NCBI GenBank assembly: GCA_028671895.1 | Contig: CM053800.1 | Span: forward strand, 8,019,886 to 8,083,885 | Direction: 5' to 3' | Source of the DNA: Oenanthe sinensis | Lineage: Eukaryota; Streptophyta; Magnoliopsida; Apiales; Apiaceae | Length of the DNA: 64,000 nt | Shown: in pieces, positions 12,303-23,508 of the stretch | Numbering within the stretch: the stretch's first letter is position 1 | Layout: each line of letters opens with the position of its first letter | The notes under the pieces: generated by a model | What the model saw: only the letters and a program-made list of their open reading frames with translations | Database searches by the model: none | What the model was told of the DNA's origin: nothing | Made by a program: the position numbers and the translations under genes

Positions 12303-12488
12303 AGTATTAGGGAGCTTTCTTCAGTCCAGTCCGAGGCGGTTTGAGGGCTGATTACACTGCCCCTGACTCGTTTGTTCATGAACTCATCTACAAGGAGATT
12401 GATTACGATGTGTTCTTGATGGAACGATGCAGGGGCTGGGTTCAGTTATTGCTGTCACGTCTTGGACTGAAGGGAGCTCCCTATAATT
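12303..12488 (+). ncRNA. MIR319: MIR319 precursor foldback
   Basis: The 21 bases at 12462-12482 match mature miR319 as I know it, beginning TTGGACTGAAGG and ending GAGCTCCCT. The opposite arm at 12309-12329 reads GGGAGCTTTCTTCAGTCCAG and pairs with it over nearly its whole length, giving the star strand. The arms continue pairing inward (for example CTGCCCCTGACTCG at 12356 against the complement of CGATGCAGGGGCTG at 12425), making the unusually long stem of about 180 nt that is typical of this family and is processed from the loop towards the base. In plants miR319 cleaves mRNAs of CINCINNATA-type TCP transcription factors, controlling leaf and petal growth. Mature strand on the 3' arm and long foldback both fit MIR319 rather than the related MIR159, which carries TTTGGATTGAAGG. 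Confidence 0.93.
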
Positions 12489-13261
12489 GGTATTGCCTGC
12501 CTTTTTTCTGTTTGGACATGTATATTACTCAATATCTGTACGTATGAGTTTGATTTTACTTGCTTTCTTTAATCAGTTATTTTACATGTTTGCATCACAA
12601 TGCTAAAGATTTAAGAAACCCTAGATCTGATCAGTATATGCAACTGGTATGAATGTGGAGCAACTATATGTCAAGATGTTAATCCAAATATATTTTTATA
12701 TAAAACAGCATTAGTATTTGTAAATGGGAGACTAGGGTTTTCATTCAGCAAGATGATATCAACGCTCCATTACCCTAAGTAGCTTGTAGAAGTGGTGTTT
12801 ATGTTGTGTTTAGCTACTTGTATATACCGTATTGACTAATTAATACTGATCTTCATTGATAATTACCTTTATCTTAGGAGGAGTTCTGCAACATCTATTC
12901 AAGCTCAAGAACTTACAGGTGAAGATCAAAAAAGCAACACACAAGCCCAAGTTCGTTAATGTCTCGTTCATGTAACAGCTTGGATACATCTCATTCAACC
13001 AGCTTATTACAAGCTCCACGAGTGAAGCAGAAGAATCAGAACAGTGCACATAATTTTTTTAAAGAGTACCAGTAAATTTGTAATGACCAGATAGGGGCAA
13101 TTCAGTCTTTCTAGCTTAGTCACTTCTGTTAGCTATAATAATATATACACTCGCTAGTGTTAATTAGGCAGAGTTGGAGCTCCTTTGGGTGAGATTAAAA
13201 AAATGTACTTGGTTACAAACTTACGTGAACGAAGAATTTATAGTTTAAACTTAAAGTTATT
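12489..13261 (+). other. Region after the MIR319 hairpin, possible primary-transcript tail
   Basis: No protein frame is convincing. Splice-acceptor-like TTTATCTTAGG (about 12870) and AACTTACAGG (about 12911), after a T-rich stretch, would fit a downstream exon of the primary microRNA transcript. This is inference; no cDNA evidence is available. Confidence 0.25.
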
Positions 13262-13480
13262 GCGGCCGTTTGTGGTTCTTTAAATTTAAAATAAGTAATT
13301 TATTTTATTTTTATTTTTTATATATTTTCATATTTTTTTAAAGATAAATATTTGTTTTAGAATTTTAAAATCAAATATGAACTTTAAAATAAAAAATAAG
13401 TTACTTATTTTCAGAAAAAATATATATATCTTTATTTTTTCTTAAAAATAAGGGCTTATTTCCGGTAGTAAGTGGTGGCA
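13262..13480. mobile_element. AT-rich MITE, copy 2 of a two-copy family, inverted
   Basis: The reverse complement of this interval shares long ordered blocks with 9848-10076. The left end GCGGCCGTTTGTGGTTC matches the GTTTGG-type terminus of the other copy. Coordinates are approximate. Confidence 0.55.
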
Positions 13481-14590
13481 AAAGAGGCCCATTATCTGCT
13501 TTAGCTTCACATTTTCAGAGTGAATCAAGTGAGTTAAAAGTACCAGGTCATAGCATGAAGAATTTTTAAAATACTTGGCTATATCCACCTGGTATAAATT
13601 AATTAGGCTTGCCAAAGAAATTTGCAGCTTGTATATGCTATTGGTCAGCACATAAATGACACGAATTCTTCCATCTCCGAGAACAATGTAGCAGGAGTGC
13701 AGGACCAAACATCATTCCAGAACAATGCGATAAACTGATGAAAATGATAGTTTTTTCTTAAAATCACTACACATATTCATTCATCAAATGCATGTTCAAT
13801 TCATATAAAAGACAATTCAAGTTGAAAACAATTAGTACAACAAAATTTCAGATTACTTGAAGATTACCGACCTACTCATGTAGGTAAAATCACATTGAAA
13901 AATTCTACTTTTCTGCAATGTGTTAGTGTGTTTTACATATCAGAACAGAATTAGAGAATCAGATGGAAAGTTACTGAACTTCTTTTAATGGAATAAGCAT
14001 GAAAAAAAATTCTAATTTAAATCATCTTTCCAACATGATCCATAGTATTTTAAATTATTTTCATTCCCATATTTGATTTCTCTGTTCCTCAACAATCCAA
14101 AAATCCCCATAATATTTGCTAATTTTAATTATTTACTTTTAAAGTTAGAGTGATCTTGGTCAAGTAAAGTTAAATTCTTCTTCTTTACGAAAAATAGAAG
14201 TTCAAATATCTTCAAATAAAAAAGGATGCGCGGTTCTGTTTCATTGGGGAAAAAAATATTAACAACATTCTAAAGTGTTCCGATGACATTTATATGATAA
14301 CTTGAATCGAAATTATATAAGTAACTAATACAGATAAAATTTTGTTCAAATTTTAAGGTAAGAATTCTGAAAATATGTATATCCCACATATTATAAATCT
14401 CTGTTTTAATTAAAACAAGAGCGGTTGTTTTTAGATGTATTACTTGAGCTTCAAATTGCAAAATTCAGTAGGATTCTCAATAAGATAATTTAAGACTGAA
14501 ATTTTCGAATTTTACATCCGCCGCATCTCAATTTTCATATTGATAAAAGAACTTATCCTATTTAAAATTCTCTTTTCCCTTGAACTAAGA
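13481..14590. other. AT-rich spacer upstream of the fasciclin gene
   Basis: No gene or repeat boundary recognised in about 1.1 kb. Short frames here lack any codon bias or motif. Confidence 0.5.
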
Positions 14591-14796
14591 TTGTATTTGG
14601 GAATTTTAATTTTATTTTAAATGATGGATTTCAAATGACACAATTTGAGTTCTTAATTCAAATTCTCATATTTGTACAAATATTTGAATGTTTGGAATTC
14701 AAATAAAATCCAAATTACTGTATTATCATTACCCTAATATGTCATTTGATTAAATCCAGAATTTTAAATAAAATTCATGTTCCCAAATATGCAATT
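14591..14796. repeat. Inverted-repeat (MITE-like) element in the fasciclin promoter
   Basis: The left arm starts TTGTATTTGGGAATTTTAAT and the right arm, reverse-complemented, starts TTGCATATTTGGGAACATGA. The arms stay similar for about 40 bp each (ATTTTATTT, GGATTT). It ends about 110 bp upstream of the TATA box at 14904. No clear target duplication was found. Confidence 0.5.
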
Positions 14797-14903
14797 ATAA
14801 ATTCATAAAATTTGTCTCGTCTCAATTTCATATTAAAGAAACAAATTTATCATATTTAAAAGAATTAAAAATTTATTATCTATTTCTTCCGGCCGTAGAT
14901 AAT

Positions 14904-14910
14904 CTATAAA
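14904..14910 (+). promoter_or_regulatory. TATA box of the fasciclin-like gene
   Basis: CTATAAA lies 170 bp upstream of the start codon at 15080 and precedes a C/A-rich leader with (AC)n, (ATCA)n and AACA just before ATGGC, which is typical of a plant 5' leader. Confidence 0.6.
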
Positions 14911-15079
14911 GCAACTTAATGAGATGAATAGACTAAGAAAATTACAATTAACAAGGCCCAATTATGTAAATACATTTCAACTCCAACCAATAACACACCG
15001 CCACGTCCCCCTTCCCGCCAAAACCAACAACCTCTTCTTTCTTACACACACACACACAATCAATCAATCATCATCAACA

Positions 15080-16204
15080 ATGGCGAAACCCTCACTAACT
15101 CTCCCAACTCTCTCTCTCATCCTCCTCTCTCTCGTCTCTCTCTCCACCTCTTTTCCCGCCCAAACAATCGTAAACGCCGTCGACACGCTCTCCAATTCCG
15201 GCTACATCGCCATGTCGTTGACTCTCCAGCTCACCTCCAACACTCTGCTAACGCCTCAGCGCCGCTCCGCCACCGTGTTCTCGCCTCCCGACGCCGCCTT
15301 CTCGGTCTCCGGCCAGCCGTCAATCTCTCTCCTCCAGCTCCACTTGGTTCCAATCGCTTTCTCAATCGACGGCCTCAAATCTCTCCCCTACGGCACTAAG
15401 ATCCCTACGTTCACTTCCGATCACTCGCTCACTGTCACCACAGCATTTTCCGATAATATCTCGTTGAATAACGTGAATGTGACGGGATCGCCGATTTATG
15501 ATGACGGAGCGCTTGTTATTTTCGGTGTCGAAAAGTTTTTCGATGTTAATTTTACGCCTTTATCTCCGATACAGAGTCCTAATTCGGATTTAGGATGTGT
15601 GTTAATGAAGGATTATCCGAGATTATCGACCGGAGGTTATTCATTTCGAGAGGCTTCTGGAGTGTTGAGGTCGAGAGGTTACGCGGTGATGGCGAGTTTC
15701 CTTGATTTGCAGTTGTTAGGGTTTTTAGGTGATCCGAGACTCACTCTTTTTGCTCCAGTTGATGAATTGATGGTTGAGAAGGTGAATAATTTCGCGGATT
15801 ATTATTTGTTGTTTTTGAGGCATGTTGTTCCGTGTAAGCTTTCGTGGACTGATTTAGCGAATGTTGAGAATGGAACGGAGTTGCATACTTATTTGGAAGG
15901 ATTTGATTTGAATGTGACGAGATCGGATGATTTGTTTATGGTGAATGAAGTTGAGGTCACGTTTCCTGATATGTATTATAGCGATTGGCTTGTTGTTCAT
16001 GGTGTTCGTCAGATTCTTTCGTTGCATACGAATTCAGATGAAGAGGGGAATGTGCCTGGTGATGAAAGGTTTGGGAATGATCAGAATCCGACAATTGTGC
16101 CTCATGACGAAAGGTTTGGTAGTGATCAGAATTCGTCAGTTGAACCCAGTAACGAAAGGGTTGGCAGTGATCAGAAGTCGTCTAGTGCTCCTAGCCCGTC
16201 TTGA
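15080..16204 (+). CDS. Fasciclin-like secreted protein (FLA19/20/21-type)
   Basis: This single-exon gene encodes 374 residues. I start at 15080, inside a good plant context (AACAATGGC), because the product then begins with a signal peptide (Leu/Ser-rich hydrophobic core, residues 8-23). An upstream in-phase ATG at 14924 would place 52 unlikely residues before it. Two fasciclin (FAS1) domains follow, roughly residues 25-155 (with VFSPPDAAF) and 175-320 (with LTLFAPVDEL and LVVHGVRQIL near its end). Several Asn-X-Ser/Thr sites suggest N-glycosylation. The C-terminus is hydrophilic and Ser/Pro-rich, with three 15-residue repeats and no hydrophobic tail, so a GPI anchor is unlikely and the protein is probably secreted to the cell wall. 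FAS1 proteins are thought to mediate adhesion in plant walls. The exact paralogue is uncertain. It converges on the GT14 gene 1.1 kb away. Confidence 0.85.
   Translation: MAKPSLTLPTLSLILLSLVSLSTSFPAQTIVNAVDTLSNSGYIAMSLTLQLTSNTLLTPQRRSATVFSPPDAAFSVSGQPSISLLQLHLVPIAFSIDGLKSLPYGTKIPTFTSDHSLTVTTAFSDNISLNNVNVTGSPIYDDGALVIFGVEKFFDVNFTPLSPIQSPNSDLGCVLMKDYPRLSTGGYSFREASGVLRSRGYAVMASFLDLQLLGFLGDPRLTLFAPVDELMVEKVNNFADYYLLFLRHVVPCKLSWTDLANVENGTELHTYLEGFDLNVTRSDDLFMVNEVEVTFPDMYYSDWLVVHGVRQILSLHTNSDEEGNVPGDERFGNDQNPTIVPHDERFGSDQNSSVEPSNERVGSDQKSSSAPSPS
16063..16197 (+). repeat. Three 45-bp coding repeats at the C-terminus
   Basis: The last 45 or so residues of the fasciclin protein are three copies of a 15-residue unit with consensus (D/N)ER(F/V)G(N/S)DQ plus a variable Pro/Ser half. 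The DNA copies share GAAAGG(T/G)TTGG(G/C/T)A(G/A)TGATCAGAA. Confidence 0.85.
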
Positions 16205-17304
16205 AGTTTGTGATCGTAATGCAGTACTGAAGATCACTAGTATTCTCTGTATTTGAGTGTAGATTGTCTCCTTTAATTGCTGCATAAGTGATTTAGTTCT
16301 GTGAAAATCACATTGCATTACAAGACCCTCAATGTCTGTGATTGACATATCATTCTCTGTTATTACTGTGTATGAAAATTGTTGCTGAATGTATAACACA
16401 TTTGCTGTTGTTCTTGTAAATGCTTAGCTATTATCTAGATAATTTTTCATTTGTTTTATAAGTTGTAGATCACACTAGCTTTATTGAAAGCTAAGAAAGT
16501 AAACAAGTATGCTAGTTTCCAAGTATTCAAATATCTTGATTCAAGTTTTTTTAGCAGTGTCTAACAATGTTGCAAAACATTCACATAATGATTTCGTATG
16601 TGCACACTACTGGCTTACAGAGTGGCATGGTCATTATCTGAAAAATATTGTAAGCCTCTTCAGTCCATAAGAAGGTGATGAGAAATGATAGATATCACAA
16701 GTTCGAGAATTGTGACTAATCCTGCATTCCCTCATCTTGCCAACCACACAGCATCATACATTTTAATTAGGAACAACCACGACATAACTATTAGTTTTTA
16801 ATAGTTGCAGAGTTGGCTTAATGCTGTTTCTCTATGTTTCATGAAACATTTTTACTCTATCATAATGCTGAAATATATATTGTAGCCATCAATCAGCAAA
16901 ACAATTAAAGTACAGGCCATCCAACTGTAATTTACTCTTTAAAAGAATAAAAAGATAAATTCAGATCGACAACCTAGACCAGTGTCCAAAATATGTACTG
17001 ATGCCTCCACAATTACAACACTAAAGTGGAGAACAAAGATACAATTGCAGTACAAAGGAAGATCCTTCTTGTGAACTGATGAGTTTTGATGAAGACCTGA
17101 TCTCAAACATCTGATCTATGGTAGTCTTGGACAGACATCTGAGATATGGTCACAGACATGCTCTTCCAGGTGTGGATATAAACAATGAAGAAGTCTATTT
17201 TCAGAAGAACTCCTGGGCAAAAGAATGAGAGTGAAGACCAAAAAATGCACAGTACTCATGTATGTCTAATTGGTAACAATAAGCAGCAATTCCCTATTCA
17301 ATTT
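16205..17304. other. Intergenic space between two convergent genes
   Basis: This should contain the 3' untranslated regions of both the fasciclin gene (+) and the GT14 gene (-). No reading frame, repeat or RNA gene is recognised. Confidence 0.6.
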
Positions 17305-20300
17305 TTAGTTACTCTGTTGATGAATGCATTGATTGGACTGCGATTCCCAGTCATCAAGTAGGTTTTCTATAGACTCCTTAAACTTCTTAGCATGGATTCC
17401 TGGCTTCAAAATATTGACATCGCCCCATTGAGAACACGGATCTGTTAACCAGCTACTACGGCCGGTGCACCATGCCCCTGGGGTAGCTCTGTTACGTCCA
17501 CGGTTCAGAATCTTCTTGTCAATCATGTCCAGTACTGCCTCATCTTTTGTAAACTGTCTTGCAAAAGGAGCTCCACTTTGAACCATCTGCTCATAATCTG
17601 AGATATTTAAATACACAGGCTCCATCTTAGGGGGATCGTCCCACACCATGTATCTTAGGTCACTATTGACTGTTGTATTCCTAAATTCAGGTGAGTTGCA
17701 GATGACAGAATGGAAATACACTTCTTGGGACAAAACCACGTTCGTAGTGAACATCAAAAGGGTTCGAGGAAGGTTATCCCATCCAAGAACACAATATTCT
17801 AGAAAGTACCTGCTCAAGGTGACCCACGGAGAACCTGATAATCAAGAAGAAATCAGCAAAACTGAACAAAGATCTTACAATACCTTATAACTGTCCATAA
17901 CAAAATATATAGAAAAAAGGTTTGCCTGTGAAAACTTTAAAAGCATCAGGCATTTTTCGCTTTTCAGTGGCATGGAATATCTTAACTCTCCTAGCCAAGT
18001 ACAACCCTGGATCAACAACAATTGGCCGGATCCTTTGACCCCTGCAGCAATTTCACATATATCAACATCTACTGAACACATGTACCATAATATCATGGAT
18101 AATAAAGTAGCCAAATGAGTTTGCCTACTCTTTCCATCCCAGGTCACTTGTATGATCGATGAAGTTGAGATCTCTTCTCACGGAGGAGAATACATGTGAT
18201 AAATCTGAAGAGAGAACAAAACAAATCATACATATGCAGTGTAAATATACAAATGCATTTCAAACTACAGCATCATGTAAACCAGCAGCACTTGAACAAA
18301 AAACACAAATTTACCATTCACCCAAAGTGGGAAACCTTCTGGCTTCTACACAAAAATATTATCAAAATTCCCTTTAAGTCGCAATATACTGACATGTATT
18401 CTAGTATTTCCATGAATCAGATTTATAGCCAGGTTGATACCCTGCTCTCAATCCAACTACATATTAAAATTATTAGTGTTCATGACTAGACAAATTGCAA
18501 ATAAATTTCTCTTCCCTAGCCATTTTCAAAATAAGTATTAAGTGTGTTATTTATATAATATATTACCTAAAAGTAGTCAGTCATTTCAGACCAGTATTAA
18601 GTTTGTGAGGATGCAAACACCTTTCCTATCCCATATCATACAGACCAGTATCACGGCTAAGCTCTACATTAACCATATCACGGGGTGAACATCCTTCTTG
18701 GAATATAATAATAATGATAATGAAAAAACATATAAAAGTATTTTTTTCATAGTAGGGATCCTCATTAATTTTCAGGAATAGTATATAAACAATGTGCAAT
18801 TTGATAGTAAGTATGTGAAATGGACAAAGGGAAAGTTTATATTTTTTGCAACTTTAGCAATGGGCAATTTTGGCTCCAAGTAAGAATTGCACAAGCTCTA
18901 CAACATTTTTGTACCCCGGATATATATTATTATGATTTAATTCATTTCTTTTCCAGAGTAGAACTATATCTAACAAGAAGAACAACAAATATACTCATTT
19001 ATTAGGTACTTCCATTAGCAATTTTAACTCTAAACTACAACATGACGATATTGAATGACACCAAGTTCCGTGTGTGCTAAATAACTCTGATGCCATACGC
19101 CCTGAGTCGAGCTAAAAGGACTCAAACTGTGCAACAAAATGTCCTCTTAATAAACACAAGGACTCATCTTTCCAAACCAGAACAAGTGATGGGGAACGAG
19201 AATAAAGAATTTATATATATGCTATTAATTAGATTATGTTTGTTTAGTGTAGAGATAAATAGTATATTTATCTATATGTTTTATATATGGGGCTTTTAGT
19301 TTATTAAATAAGTAGCTTATCTATAATAAGCCCAATTATTAACGGGTCATAGTCCATTAGGTTATTTGATTAGATTTTCTATTCTCTATATAAGTATTTT
19401 AATCCCTAAATATTAAATTAGACTTGATTATTGAGAATATTTTGAATATTGAATTGGGTCTCTTTTATGGGTTGCGATCCATAGCTTTTCTCCCTTCGCG
19501 GTTGGGAAACCCGGTTGGGAAACCCGATTGGAGTAGTGGGTGTTCTGCCGTTCATTCACCCAAGTTATATCTATTATCGTATTGTATCTATATTTTACGA
19601 GTTGTCCTCCATCAACAAGAAAATGATTTCTCAGAGTACCTAAATATATCAGAGTGACGATTTCCATGCCTCCAATTAGTGCAAAAACACAATAAATTCA
19701 CAACCTTTTACATCAACTACAATTATTAGTCCCCCACCCAAAATGAGCAACAACAAGTAAGCACATACACATTATTCAAATTTCAAACATCAAAACTAAA
19801 CAAGAAAATCAATAAATCACATTCCATCTTGAGTAAGTAACAACAAACATCATTCAAACATCGAAACCAAACAACTAAAATCAAAAACCAACATACCATC
19901 TTGCGTAAGCAACGGATAATCAAACGCATTCAAATAAACAAACCAACTCCAACCACTATCCACCTTCAACAAAATCGAAGCACCTCTCAAAATCGCAGCA
20001 ACATTCGACGACCCCATATACGTCATCGCATCGGGTTTCCCCACAACATCCACATTCCCAAAAGCCCTCATCACACTCACACTCCTAACCAAATACCCCA
20101 ATCTCCTCCTCTCAAAATCCGAACTTTCCGTCCCCAAGTGCAACAAATACCTATTTCTTGGATGATAAACCGCAAGAAGTAACCGAAAGAGCCGATCACA
20201 ATCACCGGAGCTCCCGGCAATGTAATAAGCAAATGCAGGTGGGTAATTGACACCTCGCCGGAGAATCAAAGGGTAATGGGTGTGTGATGAGAAGCTTGAG

Positions 20301-20377
20301 ATGATGGAGAGGAGGAGAAGTAGAGATAGAAAGGCAGCGGAGAAGAGTGTGAAGAGCCATTTCTTCTCAGCTGCCAT
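17305..20377 (-). CDS. GT14 beta-glucuronosyltransferase-like protein, four exons
   Basis: Exons, in minus-strand order, are 20377-19897, 18204-18129, 18041-17926 and 17834-17305. Joined they give 400 residues, a normal length for the family. Residues 7-28 form one membrane anchor, as expected for a type II Golgi enzyme. The Branch-domain region follows, with DCDRLFRLLLAVYHPRN, the segment ending WSWFVYLNAFDYPLLTQDD across the first splice, DLNFIDHTSDLGWK, PIVVDPGLYLARR, KMPDAFKVFTGSPWV and GWDNLPRTLLM, then a Cys-containing end with DPCSQWGD. Family members such as Arabidopsis GlcAT14A add glucuronic acid to type II arabinogalactan chains of arabinogalactan proteins. The start ATG lies in TCCATGGC. 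Introns 1 and 2 are GT-AG; intron 3 (17925-17835) begins with GC. Intron 1 is 1.69 kb and contains a solo LTR. All junctions keep the frame, so the gene looks intact. Confidence 0.88.
19187..19614. mobile_element. Solo LTR (428 bp) inside intron 1 of the GT14 gene
   Basis: The segment begins TGATGG and ends CCATCA, the short inverted termini of an LTR, and is flanked by a 5-bp duplication ACAAG (19182-19186 and 19615-19619). A TATATAAG box lies at 19387-19394 in plus orientation. Its size and structure fit a small LTR or TRIM unit left by recombination between two LTRs. It has no coding sequence. Confidence 0.75.
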
Positions 20378-20708
20378 GGAAGTGATGATATGTAGTGCGT
20401 ATGTATAGGTGCTGGGACATAGGGGTGCGGGGAATATTAGATTTGTGTTAGAGACAGAGTGTGTGTATGTATAGATGGGTGTTTAGTTCATAGATCTTGT
20501 GAATTTAATTTAGATGCAAAATTAGTGTGTGTGGATGATTATATTTGGGAAATTAGGGTTTCAGATTCAGGTGGTAATTGGGATGGGGATGGTTTTAAAA
20601 CGGGTCATTTTTCTTGGGAAGCGTTTATTTACTTCATATATATGTGGAGTATCATATATTCATACACAAGCACTTTAATTTATGTCAAAATAAGTAAAAA
20701 TTTACTTA

Positions 20709-20915
20709 CCTCTGTCTCATTCAATTGTTATCTTTTCGGAGAAAGAGTCCGACACACATTTTAAGGTGCATATAAAGTATAGTTTCGCAACTTATTAATT
20801 TTTTATTCAGGAAAAAAATTTAAAAATAAATTACGGAACTATATTTTATATGCACCTTAAAATGCGTACCGGATCATCTCTCCGAGAGGATAACAATTGG
20901 GTGTGACGGAGGGAG
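20709..20915. mobile_element. Stowaway MITE, 207 bp
   Basis: The right end reads GTGACGGAGGGAG then TA, and the left end CCTCTGTCTCATTCAATTG is its inverted partner after TA (20707-20708, 20916-20917). Inner arms AATTGTTATC/GATAACAATT and GGTGCATATAAAGTATAGTT pair. It lies about 330 bp upstream of the GT14 start codon. Confidence 0.8.
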
Positions 20916-21006
20916 TAATTTTTTTGGTATGAAATGTAAGTTTTTTATTTGGTTGGTTGAGTATATTTATAGAGAAAGGTAGAGTATGTACAAAAATACT
21001 TTAATA

Positions 21007-21237
21007 CTTTTTTTAGTTTTAAATAATAACTTCTTTATTTTTTAAGATGTATGTTTAGAAGTGATAAATAATTAAATATATAATTATAATAAATGTTAAT
21101 TTTTATATTAAATAGAAATTTAAAATTTTATTTGATATAAAAATTTAAAATTACTACTAAATATATGTATGTATTTTTTTTACTTGTAAACATGTGTGTC
21201 AAAAAATCAAAAAAATATTATTTAAGATCGGAGAGAG
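21007..21237. mobile_element. Degenerate Stowaway-like MITE, 231 bp
   Basis: The right end GATCGGAGAGAG is followed by TA, and the left end, after TA, is an inverted relative that shares TTAAATAATA and a GATTTTTTGACACAC-like arm. Decay is strong, so the boundaries are less certain. Confidence 0.5.
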
Positions 21238-21419
21238 TATATATTTATTTGTAAGTAATAATAATAATAATTAATTTAGAAGTACTTCAATATATATTAA
21301 TAATGTAGTAAGTATTAATTTTATTTTTTAAATCATGAGGGAATATGTGGGGAAAATATAACTAATTTTTTGTTCAATTTATTTATTTAAATATAAAATA
21401 ATTAAATGGTGGTTGTGAG

Positions 21420-22203
21420 TAGACCTGACAAAATAGATCTGGAACCAAACCAAATCGAAATTCATGGAATCGAATATGATTTTATATATGAATTACATAT
21501 TTCGATAAATATCTGAAAATCAATTTGATCTGAACCGAAAATTTAACTCAAAATAATCTAAAATATTAGATCCGATAATAATTTGGAACCAAATAAAACC
21601 GAATACACAACTATCTAAACCGAATATGACTCGAAGTACGACTTCAGATTCGATATAAATACAAATTATATCGAATTAGAAAAGAGATGAATTGAATTTT
21701 AATCTAATAGTTATATTTTAATAGGTCATATTTTATAGTCTATATATTAACCCACTTTTTATTCACTAAATTAATCTATTCTGAAGTAAAATTGATATTT
21801 AAAATAAATTTATATCAAAAAATGAAAATGGTTATACAATCAAAATTTTAAAAACTTATGTTATTTTATATTATAACTAATATATTTAATAATAAAATGA
21901 TTTTTTAAAATCTCACAAATTAAAAAACAGAAGCAGGAAGATAATGAATAAATTATAACTTTAACAAACTTATCTATCAATTTTTATTTTAATTTTACTA
22001 TAATCAAAAACTAATACAAGATTAATTTAGATTGTATTTTAAATTTTTTATCTGGATTTAATCCGAACCAAATTTAATCTGATCTTAATCCAAAATTTAA
22101 CTGATTTTAATCCAAACTTGATCCGATCCGATCCGATCCGAGCACTATACAAAATATAACATAATCGAAAGTTGAGATCCAATTATCCAATTTGCCAGGT
22201 TTA
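21420..22203. mobile_element. Decayed hAT-like element, about 780 bp
   Basis: The left terminus TAGACCTGACAAA and the reverse-complemented right terminus TAAACCTGGCAAA are inverted repeats. Subterminal words such as CCGAA, ATCCGA and GATCCGATCCGATCC cluster at both ends around an AT-rich core, the same architecture as the better preserved element at 1028-2162. Flanking 8-mers GTTGTGAG and ATTGCATG agree at only half their positions, so the duplication is decayed or the call is wrong. Confidence 0.45.
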
Positions 22204-22408
22204 ATTGCATGTTGTCTGACACGCAAAATGTAAGTACACGAAATGCACTTTACTCATTATTCATTAACTAACATAATGCTTGGAACCAAAACTATATATT
22301 CATTTAAAGAAATTATTTATTTATTGATAAATGAATATAATATTTATTTATCAATAAATGAATAATAATTCATTTAGATAATATTTTTATACATTTTTCT
22401 TAATTATG

Positions 22409-22481
<73 letters not shown>

Positions 22482-23508
22482 GTTCAAATGTACTAAGAAT
22501 TCACCGTATTATATATAACTTTAATTTTATGTAAATTTTAATTAATTCATTTTTTAAAAAATTCTAAATTAGTTGTACTGTACATGCGTGTATGGAACAG
22601 ATAAAGTGTACATTACATGTATTACATAAAATTAAGGATAATATGCATTTTGGTGGAGAGAAGAAACAATCAGGCATTTTTCAAAAAGATATGAATTATT
22701 AATATGTTTGAAAATTATTATTGGATGAAATGTATTCATATATTATATAAATCAAAATATATTATTTGAAATATAGTGATTATTCATTTATATTTATATA
22801 GGACCTATAAAGATTACATTTTCATTTATTCATTTATGCATTTAACGAGATTATTCATTAAGTCCATTTACTCAAATTGGGACCGAAAATTTATTTATTT
22901 GTGAAGGTTATTCATTTATTTATCGAGGTTCTACCATAACTCTAATTTTCCCGTGTTTCCTTCTGACGTGATAGTCATTACACATAGTTAGTCGAAAACT
23001 AATCATTCTTCTAATTTAGGATCTTCCTGTAACTACATTTGTTACATTAATACTCTTTAACCCTTAGAAGTCAGAACTTACAATAATACTGATAAAATTT
23101 ATTTTTCTCTTATTGTAAAAAATTGCAAGAATTTAAATATTTAAGCACACAATTTTGAGATTTAAGACTTCGACCTCATATCATCACAAGTAGAAGTGCA
23201 TCTGCCAAGGCTTGCATATATATAATAAAGTACGAAATTATCAAACTCTTTAATACCATATTATTATTTGAGCAGGGTGTTTTTTTAATTTCAGGTAGTC
23301 AAATCACTTTACAAGTTCGTATTAAATATACGATAGATTTATCACATACTAAGATCTTTTTAGGATAAAGATAAATGTGGGGATTCAAAGTAATTTTTGA
23401 CCATAAATTAAAAATTGTGTATTTGTATGATAAGTTTAAAGTTAAAAAGGCAGTTTTTCTGAAACCAAGTTAAAAAGGCAGTTTAAAGTACAAAGTTGGT
23501 ACGAAGTA
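22204..23508. other. AT-rich spacer with short ATTTATT repeats
   Basis: No gene. Words such as TTCATTTA and TTATTTATTGATAAATGAATAA form several small inverted repeats around 22300-22380 and 22790-22930, flanking the AT microsatellite. Confidence 0.5.
22410..22478. repeat. (AT)n microsatellite, about 69 bp
   Basis: Uninterrupted alternating AT. Fully self-complementary and likely length-polymorphic. Confidence 0.97.

Noticed and set aside
14924..15079. In-phase upstream ATG extending the fasciclin protein by 52 residues
   Set aside because: It lies at the presumed transcript start, would bury the signal peptide, and has a poorer start context than 15080.
17875..18147. 90-codon minus-strand frame over GT14 exons 2-3
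   Set aside because: It reads an intron and the wrong phase of the exons. Splicing gives the conserved protein in another phase.
19424..19667. Overlapping frames on both strands in GT14 intron 1
   Set aside because: They fall mostly within the solo LTR and lack coding features.
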